This document shows, one piece after another, positions 11,499-24,455 of a DNA stretch of 64,000 nucleotides; position 1 is the first letter of the stretch; every line of letters starts with the position of its first letter. The notes below the pieces were generated by a model, which was given only the letters and a program-made list of their open reading frames with translations, was not told the origin of the DNA and searched no databases. The position numbers were made by a program, and so were the translations under genes. This DNA is from Amia ocellicauda (taxonomy: Eukaryota; Chordata; Actinopteri; Amiiformes; Amiidae). The DNA lies in assembly GCF_036373705.1 (NCBI RefSeq), contig NC_089851.1:54298940-54362939 (forward strand), in the 5' to 3' direction.

Positions 11499-11991
11499 AA
11501 GTTAACGGAGGGTGTCTCAGTTTCTGCTGGGCAAGCGCGTAACTGCTTTGGGGCAGACCGGGAGACCTACGCACATGGACTGTAGCGCTGAAGTGTCTTT
11601 CCAGAACGGTAACCGTATCCCCAGTGAGACAGCACTGAGAGCATGGTTCAGCAGGCCCGCAAACAACTGAAAAGAATGCCTCTCCTTTGGTGCAGCTCAG
11701 GAGTACACGTTCAGCAAAGGTCTCCATAACAAGCCGGCAAACCACATTTCGTCCTCCTCCTCCTCAACAACACACTACATGTCCTCCTCCTCCTCAACAA
11801 CAACAACGAACTTGTAAAATACACATTTTCTTTAAAGAAAACAAAACACACAGATGACAGTCTGATTTCCCATCAGCTACACAGCCAACAGTATCTGAGG
11901 TTGAAAGACCTCCCTGGTGCAGAGGAGCCCAGAAGCCAAGCATCGAGAGAGAACAAACGAATGCTTCAGAGAATGCAAAGCGGGGCCAAGC

Positions 11992-12063
11992 GGGCTCGTC
12001 CGGGAGTTGAACCCGGGACCTCTCGCACCCTAAGCGAGAATCATACCCCTAGACCAACGAGCC
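11992..12063 (-). tRNA. tRNA-Pro(AGG)
   Basis: Class A; its 5' flank carries the TGTTGCAG subtype marker. Confidence 0.92.
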
Positions 12064-12376
12064 AAGTTAACGGAGGGTGTTGCAGTTTCTGCTGGGCAAG
12101 CGCGTAACTGCTTTGGGGCAGACCGGGAGACCTACGCTCACTGACTGATAGCATGGACTGTAGCGCTGAAGTGTCTTTCCAGAACGGTAACCGTATCCCC
12201 AGTGAGACAGCACTGAGAGCATGGTTCAGCAGGCCCGCAAACAACTGAAAAGAATGCCTCTCCTTTGGTGCAGCTCAGGAGTACACGTTCAGCAAAGGTC
12301 TCCATAACAAGCCGGCAAACCACATTTCGTCCTCCTCCTCCTCAACAACACACTACATGTCCTCCTCCTCCTCCTC

Positions 12377-12408
<32 letters not shown>

Positions 12409-12593
12409 CGAACTTGTAAAAAACACATTTTCTTTAAAGACAACAAAACACACAGATGACAGTCTGATTTCCCATCAGCTACACAGCCAACAGTATCTGA
12501 GGTTGAAAGACCTCCCTGGTGCAGAGGAGCCCAGAAGCCAAGCATCGAGAGAGAACAAACGAATGCTTCAGAGAATGCAAAGCGGGGCCAAGC

Positions 12594-12665
12594 GGGCTCG
12601 TCCGGGAGTTGAACCCGGGACCTCTCGCACCCTAAGCGAGAATCATACCCCTAGACCAACGAGCC
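12594..12665 (-). tRNA. tRNA-Pro(AGG)
   Basis: Class A, next to an 11-repeat CAA tract. Confidence 0.92.
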
Positions 12666-13171
12666 AAGTTAACGGAGGGTGTCGCAGTTTCTGCTGGGCA
12701 AGCGCGTAACTGCTTTGGGGCAGACCGGGAGACCTACGCTCACTGACTGATAGCATGGACTGTAGCGCTGAAGTGTCTTTCCAGAACGGTAACCGTATCC
12801 CCAGTGAGACAGCACTGAGAGCATGGTTCAGCAGGCCCGCAAACAACTGAAAAGAATGCCTCTCCTTTGGTGCAGCTCAGGAGTACACGTTCAGCAAAGG
12901 TCTCCATAACAAGCCGGCAAACCACATTTCGTCCTCCTCCTCCTCAACAACACACTACATGTCCTCCTCCTCCTCAACAACAACAACGAACTTGTAAAAT
13001 ACACATTTTCTTTAAAGAAAACAAAACACACAGATGACAGTCTGATTTCCCATCAGCTACACAGCCAACAGTATCTGAGGTTGAAAGACCTCCCTGGTGC
13101 AGAGGAGCCCAGAAGCCAAGCATCGAGAGAGAACAAACGAATGCTTCAGAGAATGCAAAGCGGGGCCAAGC

Positions 13172-13243
13172 GGGCTCGTCCGGGAGTTGAACCCGGGACC
13201 TCTCGCACCCTAAGCGAGAATCATACCCCTAGACCAACGAGCC
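13172..13243 (-). tRNA. tRNA-Pro(AGG)
   Basis: Class A, TGTTGCAG flank subtype. Confidence 0.92.
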
Positions 13244-13555
13244 AAGTTAACGGAGGGTGTTGCAGTTTCTGCTGGGCAAGCGCAAAACTGCTTTGGGGCA
13301 GACCGGGAGACCTACGCTCACTGACTGATAGCATGGACTGTAGCGCTGAAGTGTCTTTCCAGAACGGTAACCGTATCCCCAGTGAGACAGCACTGAGAGC
13401 ATGGTTCAGCAGGCCCGCAAACAACTGAAAAGAATGCCTCTCCTTTGGTGCAGCTCAGGAGTACACGTTCAGCAAAGGTCTCCATAACAAGCCGGCAAAC
13501 CACATTTCGTCCTCCTCCTCCTCAACAACACACTACATGTCCTCCTCCTCCTCCT

Positions 13556-13556
13556 C

Positions 13557-13651
<95 letters not shown>
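13556..13651 (+). repeat. (CAA)32 microsatellite in tRNA unit
   Basis: Pure CAA run directly after a TCC run. Confidence 0.97.
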
Positions 13652-13836
13652 CGAACTTGTAAAAAACACATTTTCTTTAAAGACAACAAAACACACAGAT
13701 GACAGTCTGATTTCCCATCAGCTACACAGCCAACAGTATCTGAGGTTGAAAGACCTCCCTGGTGCAGAGGAGCCCAGAAGCCAAGCATCGAGAGAGAACA
13801 AACGAATGCTTCAGAGAATGCAAAGCGGGGCCAAGC

Positions 13837-13908
13837 GGGCTCGTCCGGGAGTTGAACCCGGGACCTCTCGCACCCTAAGCGAGAATCATACCCCTAGACC
13901 AACGAGCC
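13837..13908 (-). tRNA. tRNA-Pro(AGG)
   Basis: Class A, next to the 32-repeat CAA tract. Confidence 0.92.
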
Positions 13909-14414
13909 AAGTTAACGGAGGGTGTCGCAGTTTCTGCTGGGCAAGCGCGTAACTGCTTTGGGGCAGACCGGGAGACCTACGCTCACTGACTGATAGCATG
14001 GACTGTAGCGCTGAAGTGTCTTTCCAGAACGGTAACCGTATCCCCAGTGAGACAGCACTGAGAGCATGGTTCAGCAGGCCCGCAAACAACTGAAAAGAAT
14101 GCCTCTCCTTTGGTGCAGCTCAGGAGTACACGTTCAGCAAAGGTCTCCATAACAAGCCGGCAAACCACATTTCGTCCTCCTCCTCCTCAACAACACACTA
14201 CATGTCCTCCTCCTCCTCCTCAACAACAACGAACTTGTAAAAAACACATTTTCTTTAAAGACAACAAAACACACAGATGACAGTCTGATTTCCCATCAGC
14301 TACACAGCCAACAGTATCTGAGGTTGAAAGACCTCCCTGGTGCAGAGGAGCCCAGAAGCCAAGCATCGAGAGAGAACAAACGAATGCTTCAGAGAATGCA
14401 AAGCGGGGCCAAGC

Positions 14415-14486
14415 GGGCTCGTCCGGGAGTTGAACCCGGGACCTCTCGCACCCTAAGTGAGAATCATACCCCTAGACCAACGAGCC
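14415..14486 (-). tRNA. tRNA-Pro(AGG), variant stem
   Basis: Class A with an A30-C40 mismatch. Its AAGTGAGA sequence equals one side of the junction seen in all truncated loci, so it resembles their parent. Confidence 0.8.
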
Positions 14487-14992
14487 AAGTTAACGGAGGG
14501 TGTCGCAGTTTCTGCTGGGCAAGCGCGTAACTGCTTTGGGGCAGACCGGGAGACCTACGCTCACTGACTGATAGCATGGACTGTAGCGCTGAAGTGTCTT
14601 TCCAGAACGGTAACCGTATCCCCAGTGAGACAGCACTGAGAGCATGGTTCAGCAGGCCCGCAAACAACTGAAAAGAATGCCTCTCCTTTGGTGCAGCTCA
14701 GGAGTACACGTTCAGCAAAGGTCTCCATAACAAGCCGGCAAACCACATTTCGTCCTCCTCCTCCTCAACAACACACTACATGTCCTCCTCCTCCTCAACA
14801 ACAACAACGAACTTGTAAAATACACATTTTCTTTAAAGAAAACAAAACACACAGATGACAGTCTGATTTCCCATCAGCTACACAGCCAACAGTATCTGAG
14901 GTTGAAAGACCTCCCTGGTGCAGAGGAGCCCAGAAGCCAAGCATCGAGAGAGAACAAACGAATGCTTCAGAGAATGCAAAGCGGGGCCAAGC

Positions 14993-15064
14993 GGGCTCGT
15001 CCGGGAGTTGAACCCGGGACCTCTCGCACCCTAAGCGAGAATCATACCCCTAGACCAACGAGCC
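14993..15064 (-). tRNA. tRNA-Pro(AGG)
   Basis: Class A. Confidence 0.92.
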
Positions 15065-15582
15065 AAGTTAACGGAGGGTGTCGCAGTTTCTGCTGGGCAA
15101 GCGCGTAACTGCTTTGGGGCAGACCGGGAGACCTACGCTCACTGACTGATAGCATGGACTGTAGCGCTGAAGTGTCTTTCCAGAACGGTAACCGTATCCC
15201 CAGTGAGACAGCACTGAGAGCATGGTTCAGCAGGCCCGCAAACAACTGAAAAGAATGCCTCTCCTTTGGTGCAGCTCAGGAGTACACGTTCAGCAAAGGT
15301 CTCCATAACAAGCCGGCAAACCACATTTCGTCCTCCTCCTCCTCAACAACACACTACATGTCCTCCTCCTCCTCCTCAACAACAACAACAACAACAACGA
15401 ACTTGTAAAAAACACATTTTCTTTAAAGAAAACAAAACACACAGATGACAGTCTGATTTCCCATCAGCTTTACAGGCAACAGTATCTGAGGTCGATAGCC
15501 CTCCCTTGTGCAGAGGAGCCCAGAAGCCAGCCTTCAAGAGCAAACGAACAAACACTTCAGTGACTGCAAAGTGGGGCCAAGT

Positions 15583-15654
15583 GGGCTCGTCCTGGAGTTG
15601 AACCCAGGGCCTCTCACACCCTCAGCAAGAATCATACCCCTAGACCAACGAGCC
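15583..15654 (-). tRNA. tRNA-Pro-like (AGG, G33)
   Basis: Class G. Confidence 0.55.
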
Positions 15655-16160
15655 AAGTTAACGGAGGGTGTCTCAGTTTCTGCTGGGCAAGCGCGTAACT
15701 GCTTTGGGGCAGACCGGGAGACCTACGCACACTGACTGATAGCATGGACTGTAGCGCTGAAGTGTCTTTCCAGAACGGTAACCGTATCCCCAGTGAGACA
15801 GCACTGAGAGCATGGTTCAGCAGGCCCGCAAACAACTGAAAAGAATGCCTCTCCTTTGGTGCAGCTCAGGAGTACACGTTCAGCAAAGGTCTCCATAACA
15901 AGCCGGCAAACCACATTTCGTCCTCCTCCTCCTCAACAACACACTACATGTCCTCCTCCTCCTCAACAACAACAACGAACTTGTAAAATACACATTTTCT
16001 TTAAAGAAAACAAAACACACAGATGACAGTCTGATTTCCCATCAGCTACACAGCCAACAGTATCTGAGGTTGAAAGACCTCCCTGGTGCAGAGGAGCCCA
16101 GAAGCCAAGCATCGAGAGAGAACAAACGAATGCTTCAGAGAATGCAAAGCGGGGCCAAGC

Positions 16161-16208
16161 GGGCTCGTCCGGGAGTTGAACCCGGGACCTCTCGCACCCT
16201 AAGTGAGA
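16161..16208 (-). pseudogene. tRNA-Pro 3' half
   Basis: First of three consecutive 410-bp units with the shared junction. Confidence 0.9.
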
Positions 16209-16570
16209 CAGCACTGAGAGCATGGTTCAGCAGGCCCGCAAACAACTGAAAAGAATGCCTCTCCTTTGGTGCAGCTCAGGAGTACACGTTCAGCAAAGGT
16301 CTCCATAACAAGCCGGCAAACCACATTTCGTCCTCCTCCTCCTCAACAACACACTACATGTCCTCCTCCTCCTCAACAACAACAACGAACTTGTAAAATA
16401 CACATTTTCTTTAAAGAAAACAAAACACACAGATGACAGTCTGATTTCCCATCAGCTACACAGCCAACAGTATCTGAGGTTGAAAGACCTCCCTGGTGCA
16501 GAGGAGCCCAGAAGCCAAGCATCGAGAGAGAACAAACGAATGCTTCAGAGAATGCAAAGCGGGGCCAAGC

Positions 16571-16618
16571 GGGCTCGTCCGGGAGTAGAACCCGGGACCT
16601 CTCGCACCCTAAGTGAGA
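16571..16618 (-). pseudogene. tRNA-Pro 3' half
   Basis: Second of the triplet; it has one extra change in the box B region (plus strand GAGTAGAACC). Confidence 0.9.
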
Positions 16619-16980
16619 CAGCACTGAGAGCATGGTTCAGCAGGCCCGCAAACAACTGAAAAGAATGCCTCTCCTTTGGTGCAGCTCAGGAGTACACGTT
16701 CAGCAAAGGTCTCCATAACAAGCCGGCAAACCACATTTCGTCCTCCTCCTCCTCAACAACACACTACATGTCCTCCTCCTCCTCAACAACAACAACGAAC
16801 TTGTAAAATACACATTTTCTTTAAAGAAAACAAAACACACAGATGACAGTCTGATTTCCCATCAGCTACACAGCCAACAGTATCTGAGGTTGAAAGACCT
16901 CCCTGGTGCAGAGGAGCCCAGAAGCCAAGCATCGAGAGAGAACAAACGAATGCTTCAGAGAATGCAAAGCGGGGCCAAGC

Positions 16981-17028
16981 GGGCTCGTCCGGGAGTTGAA
17001 CCCGGGACCTCTCGCACCCTAAGTGAGA
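16981..17028 (-). pseudogene. tRNA-Pro 3' half
   Basis: Third of the triplet, followed directly by a class G unit. Confidence 0.9.
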
Positions 17029-17390
17029 CAGCACTGAGAGCATGGTTCAGCAGGCCCGCAAACAACTGAAAAGAATGCCTCTCCTTTGGTGCAGCTCAGG
17101 AGTACACGTTCAGCAAAGGTCTCCATAACAAGCCGGCAAACCACATTTCGTCCTCCTCCTCCTCAACAACACACTACATGTCCTCCTCCTCCTCCTCAAC
17201 AACAACGAACTTGTAAAAAACACATTTTCTTTAAAGAAAACAAAACACACAGATGACAGTCTGATTTCCCATCAGCTTTACAGGCAACAGTATCTGAGGT
17301 CGATAGCCCTCCCTTGTGCAGAGGAGCCCAGAAGCCAGCCTTCAAGAGCAAACGAACAAACACTTCAGTGACTGCAAAGTGGGGCCAAGT

Positions 17391-17462
17391 GGGCTCGTCC
17401 TGGAGTTGAACCCAGGGCCTCTCACACCCTCAGCAAGAATCATACCCCTAGACCAACGAGCC
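17391..17462 (-). tRNA. tRNA-Pro-like (AGG, G33)
   Basis: Class G; opens the first G-A-A-A-A block. Confidence 0.55.
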
Positions 17463-17968
17463 AAGTTAACGGAGGGTGTCGCAGTTTCTGCTGGGCAAGC
17501 GCGTAACTGCTTTGGGGCAGACCGGGAGACCTACGCTCACTGACTGATAGCATGGACTGTAGCGCTGAAGTGTCTTTCCAGAACGGTAACCGTATCCCCA
17601 GTGAGACAGCACTGAGAGCATGGTTCAGCAGGCCCGCAAACAACTGAAAAGAATGCCTCTCCTTTGGTGCAGCTCAGGAGTACACGTTCAGCAAAGGTCT
17701 CCATAACAAGCCGGCAAACCACATTTCGTCCTCCTCCTCCTCAACAACACACTACATGTCCTCCTCCTCCTCAACAACAACAACGAACTTGTAAAATACA
17801 CATTTTCTTTAAAGAAAACAAAACACACAGATGACAGTCTGATTTCCCATCAGCTACACAGCCAACAGTATCTGAGGTTGAAAGACCTCCCTGGTGCAGA
17901 GGAGCCCAGAAGCCAAGCATCGAGAGAGAACAAACGAATGCTTCAGAGAATGCAAAGCGGGGCCAAGC

Positions 17969-18040
17969 GGGCTCGTCCGGGAGTTGAACCCGGGACCTCT
18001 CGCACCCTAAGCGAGAATCATACCCCTAGACCAACGAGCC
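17969..18040 (-). tRNA. tRNA-Pro(AGG)
   Basis: Class A, TGTTGCAG flank subtype. Confidence 0.92.
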
Positions 18041-18352
18041 AAGTTAACGGAGGGTGTTGCAGTTTCTGCTGGGCAAGCGCGTAACTGCTTTGGGGCAGAC
18101 CGGGAGACCTACGCTCACTGACTGATAGCATGGACTGTAGCGCTGAAGTGTCTTTCCAGAACGGTAACCGTATCCCCAGTGAGACAGCACTGAGAGCATG
18201 GTTCAGCAGGCCCGCAAACAACTGAAAAGAATGCCTCTCCTTTGGTGCAGCTCAGGAGTACACGTTCAGCAAAGGTCTCCATAACAAGCCGGCAAACCAC
18301 ATTTCGTCCTCCTCCTCCTCAACAACACACTACATGTCCTCCTCCTCCTCCT

Positions 18353-18353
18353 C

Positions 18354-18403
<50 letters not shown>
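18353..18403 (+). repeat. (CAA)17 microsatellite
   Basis: Second-interval tract of the first G-A-A-A-A block. Confidence 0.97.
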
Positions 18404-18588
18404 CGAACTTGTAAAAAACACATTTTCTTTAAAGACAACAAAACACACAGATGACAGTCTGATTTCCCATCAGCTACACAGCCAACAGTATCTGAGGTTG
18501 AAAGACCTCCCTGGTGCAGAGGAGCCCAGAAGCCAAGCATCGAGAGAGAACAAACGAATGCTTCAGAGAATGCAAAGCGGGGCCAAGC

Positions 18589-18660
18589 GGGCTCGTCCGG
18601 GAGTTGAACCCGGGACCTCTCGCACCCTAAGCGAGAATCATACCCCTAGACCAACGAGCC
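18589..18660 (-). tRNA. tRNA-Pro(AGG)
   Basis: Class A, next to a 17-repeat CAA tract. Confidence 0.92.
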
Positions 18661-19166
18661 AAGTTAACGGAGGGTGTCGCAGTTTCTGCTGGGCAAGCGC
18701 GTAACTGCTTTGGGGCAGACCGGGAGACCTACGCTCACTGACTGATAGCATGGACTGTAGCGCTGAAGTGTCTTTCCAGAACGGTAACCGTATCCCCAGT
18801 GAGACAGCACTGAGAGCATGGTTCAGCAGGCCCGCAAACAACTGAAAAGAATGCCTCTCCTTTGGTGCAGCTCAGGAGTACACGTTCAGCAAAGGTCTCC
18901 ATAACAAGCCGGCAAACCACATTTCGTCCTCCTCCTCCTCAACAACACACTACATGTCCTCCTCCTCCTCAACAACAACAACGAACTTGTAAAATACACA
19001 TTTTCTTTAAAGAAAACAAAACACACAGATGACAGTCTGATTTCCCATCAGCTACACAGCCAACAGTATCTGAGGTTGAAAGACCTCCCTGGTGCAGAGG
19101 AGCCCAGAAGCCAAGCATCGAGAGAGAACAAACGAATGCTTCAGAGAATGCAAAGCGGGGCCAAGC

Positions 19167-19238
19167 GGGCTCGTCCGGGAGTTGAACCCGGGACCTCTCG
19201 CACCCTAAGCGAGAATCATACCCCTAGACCAACGAGCC
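19167..19238 (-). tRNA. tRNA-Pro(AGG)
   Basis: Class A, TGTTGCAG flank subtype. Confidence 0.92.
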
Positions 19239-19550
19239 AAGTTAACGGAGGGTGTTGCAGTTTCTGCTGGGCAAGCGCGTAACTGCTTTGGGGCAGACCG
19301 GGAGACCTACGCTCACTGACTGATAGCATGGACTGTAGCGCTGAAGTGTCTTTCCAGAACGGTAACCGTATCCCCAGTGAGACAGCACTGAGAGCATGGT
19401 TCAGCAGGCCCGCAAACAACTGAAAAGAATGCCTCTCCTTTGGTGCAGCTCAGGAGTACACGTTCAGCAAAGGTCTCCATAACAAGCCGGCAAACCACAT
19501 TTCGTCCTCCTCCTCCTCAACAACACACTACATGTCCTCCTCCTCCTCCT

Positions 19551-19551
19551 C

Positions 19552-19622
<71 letters not shown>
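19551..19622 (+). repeat. (CAA)24 microsatellite
   Basis: Fourth-interval tract of the first G-A-A-A-A block. Confidence 0.97.
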
Positions 19623-19807
19623 CGAACTTGTAAAAAACACATTTTCTTTAAAGACAACAAAACACACAGATGACAGTCTGATTTCCCATCAGCTACACAG
19701 CCAACAGTATCTGAGGTTGAAAGACCTCCCTGGTGCAGAGGAGCCCAGAAGCCAAGCATCGAGAGAGAACAAACGAATGCTTCAGAGAATGCAAAGCGGG
19801 GCCAAGC

Positions 19808-19879
19808 GGGCTCGTCCGGGAGTTGAACCCGGGACCTCTCGCACCCTAAGCGAGAATCATACCCCTAGACCAACGAGCC
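19808..19879 (-). tRNA. tRNA-Pro(AGG)
   Basis: Class A, next to a 24-repeat CAA tract. Confidence 0.92.
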
Positions 19880-20397
19880 AAGTTAACGGAGGGTGTCGCA
19901 GTTTCTGCTGGGCAAGCGCGTAACTGCTTTGGGGCAGACCGGGAGACCTACGCTCACTGACTGATAGCATGGACTGTAGCGCTGAAGTGTCTTTCCAGAA
20001 CGGTAACCGTATCCCCAGTGAGACAGCACTGAGAGCATGGTTCAGCAGGCCCGCAAACAACTGAAAAGAATGCCTCTCCTTTGGTGCAGCTCAGGAGTAC
20101 ACGTTCAGCAAAGGTCTCCATAACAAGCCGGCAAACCACATTTCGTCCTCCTCCTCCTCAACAACACACTACATGTCCTCCTCCTCCTCCTCAACAACAA
20201 CAACAACAACAACGAACTTGTAAAAAACACATTTTCTTTAAAGAAAACAAAACACACAGATGACAGTCTGATTTCCCATCAGCTTTACAGGCAACAGTAT
20301 CTGAGGTCGATAGCCCTCCCTTGTGCAGAGGAGCCCAGAAGCCAGCCTTCAAGAGCAAACGAACAAACACTTCAGTGACTGCAAAGTGGGGCCAAGT

Positions 20398-20469
20398 GGG
20401 CTCGTCCTGGAGTTGAACCCAGGGCCTCTCACACCCTCAGCAAGAATCATACCCCTAGACCAACGAGCC
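20398..20469 (-). tRNA. tRNA-Pro-like (AGG, G33)
   Basis: Class G; opens the second G-A-A-A-A block. Confidence 0.55.
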
Positions 20470-20975
20470 AAGTTAACGGAGGGTGTCTCAGTTTCTGCTG
20501 GGCAAGCGCGTAACTGCTTTGGGGCAGACCGGGAGACCTACGCACACTGACTGATAGCATGGACTGTAGCGCTGAAGTGTCTTTCCAGAACGGTAACCGT
20601 ATCCCCAGTGAGACAGCACTGAGAGCATGGTTCAGCAGGCCCGCAAACAACTGAAAAGAATGCCTCTCCTTTGGTGCAGCTCAGGAGTACACGTTCAGCA
20701 AAGGTCTCCATAACAAGCCGGCAAACCACATTTCGTCCTCCTCCTCCTCAACAACACACTACATGTCCTCCTCCTCCTCAACAACAACAACGAACTTGTA
20801 AAATACACATTTTCTTTAAAGAAAACAAAACACACAGATGACAGTCTGATTTCCCATCAGCTACACAGCCAACAGTATCTGAGGTTGAAAGACCTCCCTG
20901 GTGCAGAGGAGCCCAGAAGCCAAGCATCGAGAGAGAACAAACGAATGCTTCAGAGAATGCAAAGCGGGGCCAAGC

Positions 20976-21047
20976 GGGCTCGTCCGGGAGTTGAACCCGG
21001 GACCTCTCGCACCCTAAGCGAGAATCATACCCCTAGACCAACGAGCC
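20976..21047 (-). tRNA. tRNA-Pro(AGG)
   Basis: Class A, TGTTGCAG flank subtype. Confidence 0.92.
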
Positions 21048-21359
21048 AAGTTAACGGAGGGTGTTGCAGTTTCTGCTGGGCAAGCGCGTAACTGCTTTGG
21101 GGCAGACCGGGAGACCTACGCTCACTGACTGATAGCATGGACTGTAGCGCTGAAGTGTCTTTCCAGAACGGTAACCGTATCCCCAGTGAGACAGCACTGA
21201 GAGCATGGTTCAGCAGGCCCGCAAACAACTGAAAAGAATGCCTCTCCTTTGGTGCAGCTCAGGAGTACACGTTCAGCAAAGGTCTCCATAACAAGCCGGC
21301 AAACCACATTTCGTCCTCCTCCTCCTCAACAACACACTACATGTCCTCCTCCTCCTCCT

Positions 21360-21360
21360 C

Positions 21361-21410
<50 letters not shown>
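21360..21410 (+). repeat. (CAA)17 microsatellite
   Basis: Same position and length in the second block as the tract at 18353. Confidence 0.97.
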
Positions 21411-21595
21411 CGAACTTGTAAAAAACACATTTTCTTTAAAGACAACAAAACACACAGATGACAGTCTGATTTCCCATCAGCTACACAGCCAACAGTATCT
21501 GAGGTTGAAAGACCTCCCTGGTGCAGAGGAGCCCAGAAGCCAAGCATCGAGAGAGAACAAACGAATGCTTCAGAGAATGCAAAGCGGGGCCAAGC

Positions 21596-21667
21596 GGGCT
21601 CGTCCGGGAGTTGAACCCGGGACCTCTCGCACCCTAAGCGAGAATCATACCCCTAGACCAACGAGCC
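21596..21667 (-). tRNA. tRNA-Pro(AGG)
   Basis: Class A, next to a 17-repeat CAA tract. Confidence 0.92.
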
Positions 21668-22173
21668 AAGTTAACGGAGGGTGTCGCAGTTTCTGCTGGG
21701 CAAGCGCGTAACTGCTTTGGGGCAGACCGGGAGACCTACGCTCACTGACTGATAGCATGGACTGTAGCGCTGAAGTGTCTTTCCAGAACGGTAACCGTAT
21801 CCCCAGTGAGACAGCACTGAGAGCATGGTTCAGCAGGCCCGCAAACAACTGAAAAGAATGCCTCTCCTTTGGTGCAGCTCAGGAGTACACGTTCAGCAAA
21901 GGTCTCCATAACAAGCCGGCAAACCACATTTCGTCCTCCTCCTCCTCAACAACACACTACATGTCCTCCTCCTCCTCAACAACAACAACGAACTTGTAAA
22001 ATACACATTTTCTTTAAAGAAAACAAAACACACAGATGACAGTCTGATTTCCCATCAGCTACACAGCCAACAGTATCTGAGGTTGAAAGACCTCCCTGGT
22101 GCAGAGGAGCCCAGAAGCCAAGCATCGAGAGAGAACAAACGAATGCTTCAGAGAATGCAAAGCGGGGCCAAGC

Positions 22174-22245
22174 GGGCTCGTCCGGGAGTTGAACCCGGGA
22201 CCTCTCGCACCCTAAGCGAGAATCATACCCCTAGACCAACGAGCC
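22174..22245 (-). tRNA. tRNA-Pro(AGG)
   Basis: Class A, TGTTGCAG flank subtype. Confidence 0.92.
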
Positions 22246-22557
22246 AAGTTAACGGAGGGTGTTGCAGTTTCTGCTGGGCAAGCGCGTAACTGCTTTGGGG
22301 CAGACCGGGAGACCTACGCTCACTGACTGATAGCATGGACTGTAGCGCTGAAGTGTCTTTCCAGAACGGTAACCGTATCCCCAGTGAGACAGCACTGAGA
22401 GCATGGTTCAGCAGGCCCGCAAACAACTGAAAAGAATGCCTCTCCTTTGGTGCAGCTCAGGAGTACACGTTCAGCAAAGGTCTCCATAACAAGCCGGCAA
22501 ACCACATTTCGTCCTCCTCCTCCTCAACAACACACTACATGTCCTCCTCCTCCTCCT

Positions 22558-22558
22558 C

Positions 22559-22644
<86 letters not shown>
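22558..22644 (+). repeat. (CAA)29 microsatellite
   Basis: Same block position as the 24-repeat tract at 19551. Confidence 0.97.
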
Positions 22645-22829
22645 CGAACTTGTAAAAAACACATTTTCTTTAAAGACAACAAAACACACAGATGACAGTC
22701 TGATTTCCCATCAGCTACACAGCCAACAGTATCTGAGGTTGAAAGACCTCCCTGGTGCAGAGGAGCCCAGAAGCCAAGCATCGAGAGAGAACAAACGAAT
22801 GCTTCAGAGAATGCAAAGCGGGGCCAAGC

Positions 22830-22901
22830 GGGCTCGTCCGGGAGTTGAACCCGGGACCTCTCGCACCCTAAGCGAGAATCATACCCCTAGACCAACGAGC
22901 C
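22830..22901 (-). tRNA. tRNA-Pro(AGG)
   Basis: Class A, next to a 29-repeat CAA tract. Confidence 0.92.
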
Positions 22902-23419
22902 AAGTTAACGGAGGGTGTCGCAGTTTCTGCTGGGCAAGCGCGTAACTGCTTTGGGGCAGACCGGGAGACCTACGCTCACTGACTGATAGCATGGACTGTA
23001 GCGCTGAAGTGTCTTTCCAGAACGGTAACCGTATCCCCAGTGAGACAGCACTGAGAGCATGGTTCAGCAGGCCCGCAAACAACTGAAAAGAATGCCTCTC
23101 CTTTGGTGCAGCTCAGGAGTACACGTTCAGCAAAGGTCTCCATAACAAGCCGGCAAACCACATTTCGTCCTCCTCCTCCTCAACAACACACTACATGTCC
23201 TCCTCCTCCTCCTCAACAACAACAACAACAACAACGAACTTGTAAAAAACACATTTTCTTTAAAGAAAACAAAACACACAGATGACAGTCTGATTTCCCA
23301 TCAGCTTTACAGGCAACAGTATCTGAGGTCGATAGCCCTCCCTTGTGCAGAGGAGCCCAGAAGCCAGCCTTCAAGAGCAAACGAACAAACACTTCAGTGA
23401 CTGCAAAGTGGGGCCAAGT

Positions 23420-23491
23420 GGGCTCGTCCTGGAGTTGAACCCAGGGCCTCTCACACCCTCAGCAAGAATCATACCCCTAGACCAACGAGCC
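23420..23491 (-). tRNA. tRNA-Pro-like (AGG, G33)
   Basis: Class G. Confidence 0.55.
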
Positions 23492-23997
23492 AAGTTAACG
23501 GAGGGTGTCTCAGTTTCTGCTGGGCAAGCGCGTAACTGCTTTGGGGCAGACCGGGAGACCTACGCACACTGACTGATAGCATGGACTGTAGCGCTGAAGT
23601 GTCTTTCCAGAACGGTAACCGTATCCCCAGTGAGACAGCACTGAGAGCATGGTTCAGCAGGCCCGCAAACAACTGAAAAGAATGCCTCTCCTTTGGTGCA
23701 GCTCAGGAGTACACGTTCAGCAAAGGTCTCCATAACAAGCCGGCAAACCACATTTCGTCCTCCTCCTCCTCAACAACACACTACATGTCCTCCTCCTCCT
23801 CAACAACAACAACGAACTTGTAAAATACACATTTTCTTTAAAGAAAACAAAACACACAGATGACAGTCTGATTTCCCATCAGCTACACAGCCAACAGTAT
23901 CTGAGGTTGAAAGACCTCCCTGGTGCAGAGGAGCCCAGAAGCCAAGCATCGAGAGAGAACAAACGAATGCTTCAGAGAATGCAAAGCGGGGCCAAGC

Positions 23998-24045
23998 GGG
24001 CTCGTCCGGGAGTTGAACCCGGGACCTCTCGCACCCTAAGTGAGA
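23998..24045 (-). pseudogene. tRNA-Pro 3' half
   Basis: Shared truncation junction; first of a pair of 410-bp units. Confidence 0.9.
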
Positions 24046-24407
24046 CAGCACTGAGAGCATGGTTCAGCAGGCCCGCAAACAACTGAAAAGAATGCCTCTC
24101 CTTTGGTGCAGCTCAGGAGTACACGTTCAGCAAAGGTCTCCATAACAAGCCGGCAAACCACATTTCGTCCTCCTCCTCCTCAACAACACACTACATGTCC
24201 TCCTCCTCCTCAACAACAACAACGAACTTGTAAAATACACATTTTCTTTAAAGAAAACAAAACACACAGATGACAGTCTGATTTCCCATCAGCTACACAG
24301 CCAACAGTATCTGAGGTTGAAAGACCTCCCTGGTGCAGAGGAGCCCAGAAGCCAAGCATCGAGAGAGAACAAACGAATGCTTCAGAGAATGCAAAGCGGG
24401 GCCAAGC

Positions 24408-24455
24408 GGGCTCGTCCGGGAGTTGAACCCGGGACCTCTCGCACCCTAAGTGAGA
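24408..24455 (-). pseudogene. tRNA-Pro 3' half
   Basis: Shared truncation junction; second of the pair. Confidence 0.9.

Larger units (their letters stand above)
17391..20397 (-). repeat. Higher-order repeat G-A-A-A-A, copy 1 (3,007 bp)
   Basis: One class G unit followed by four class A units with spacings 578, 620, 578, 641 and 590 bp. The extra length lies in CAA tracts of the second and fourth intervals. Confidence 0.85.
20398..23419 (-). repeat. Higher-order repeat G-A-A-A-A, copy 2 (3,022 bp)
   Basis: Same order as the preceding block, with spacings 578, 620, 578, 656 and 590 bp. A third version from 23,420 to 27,309 has two truncated 410-bp units inserted after its class G unit. Confidence 0.85.
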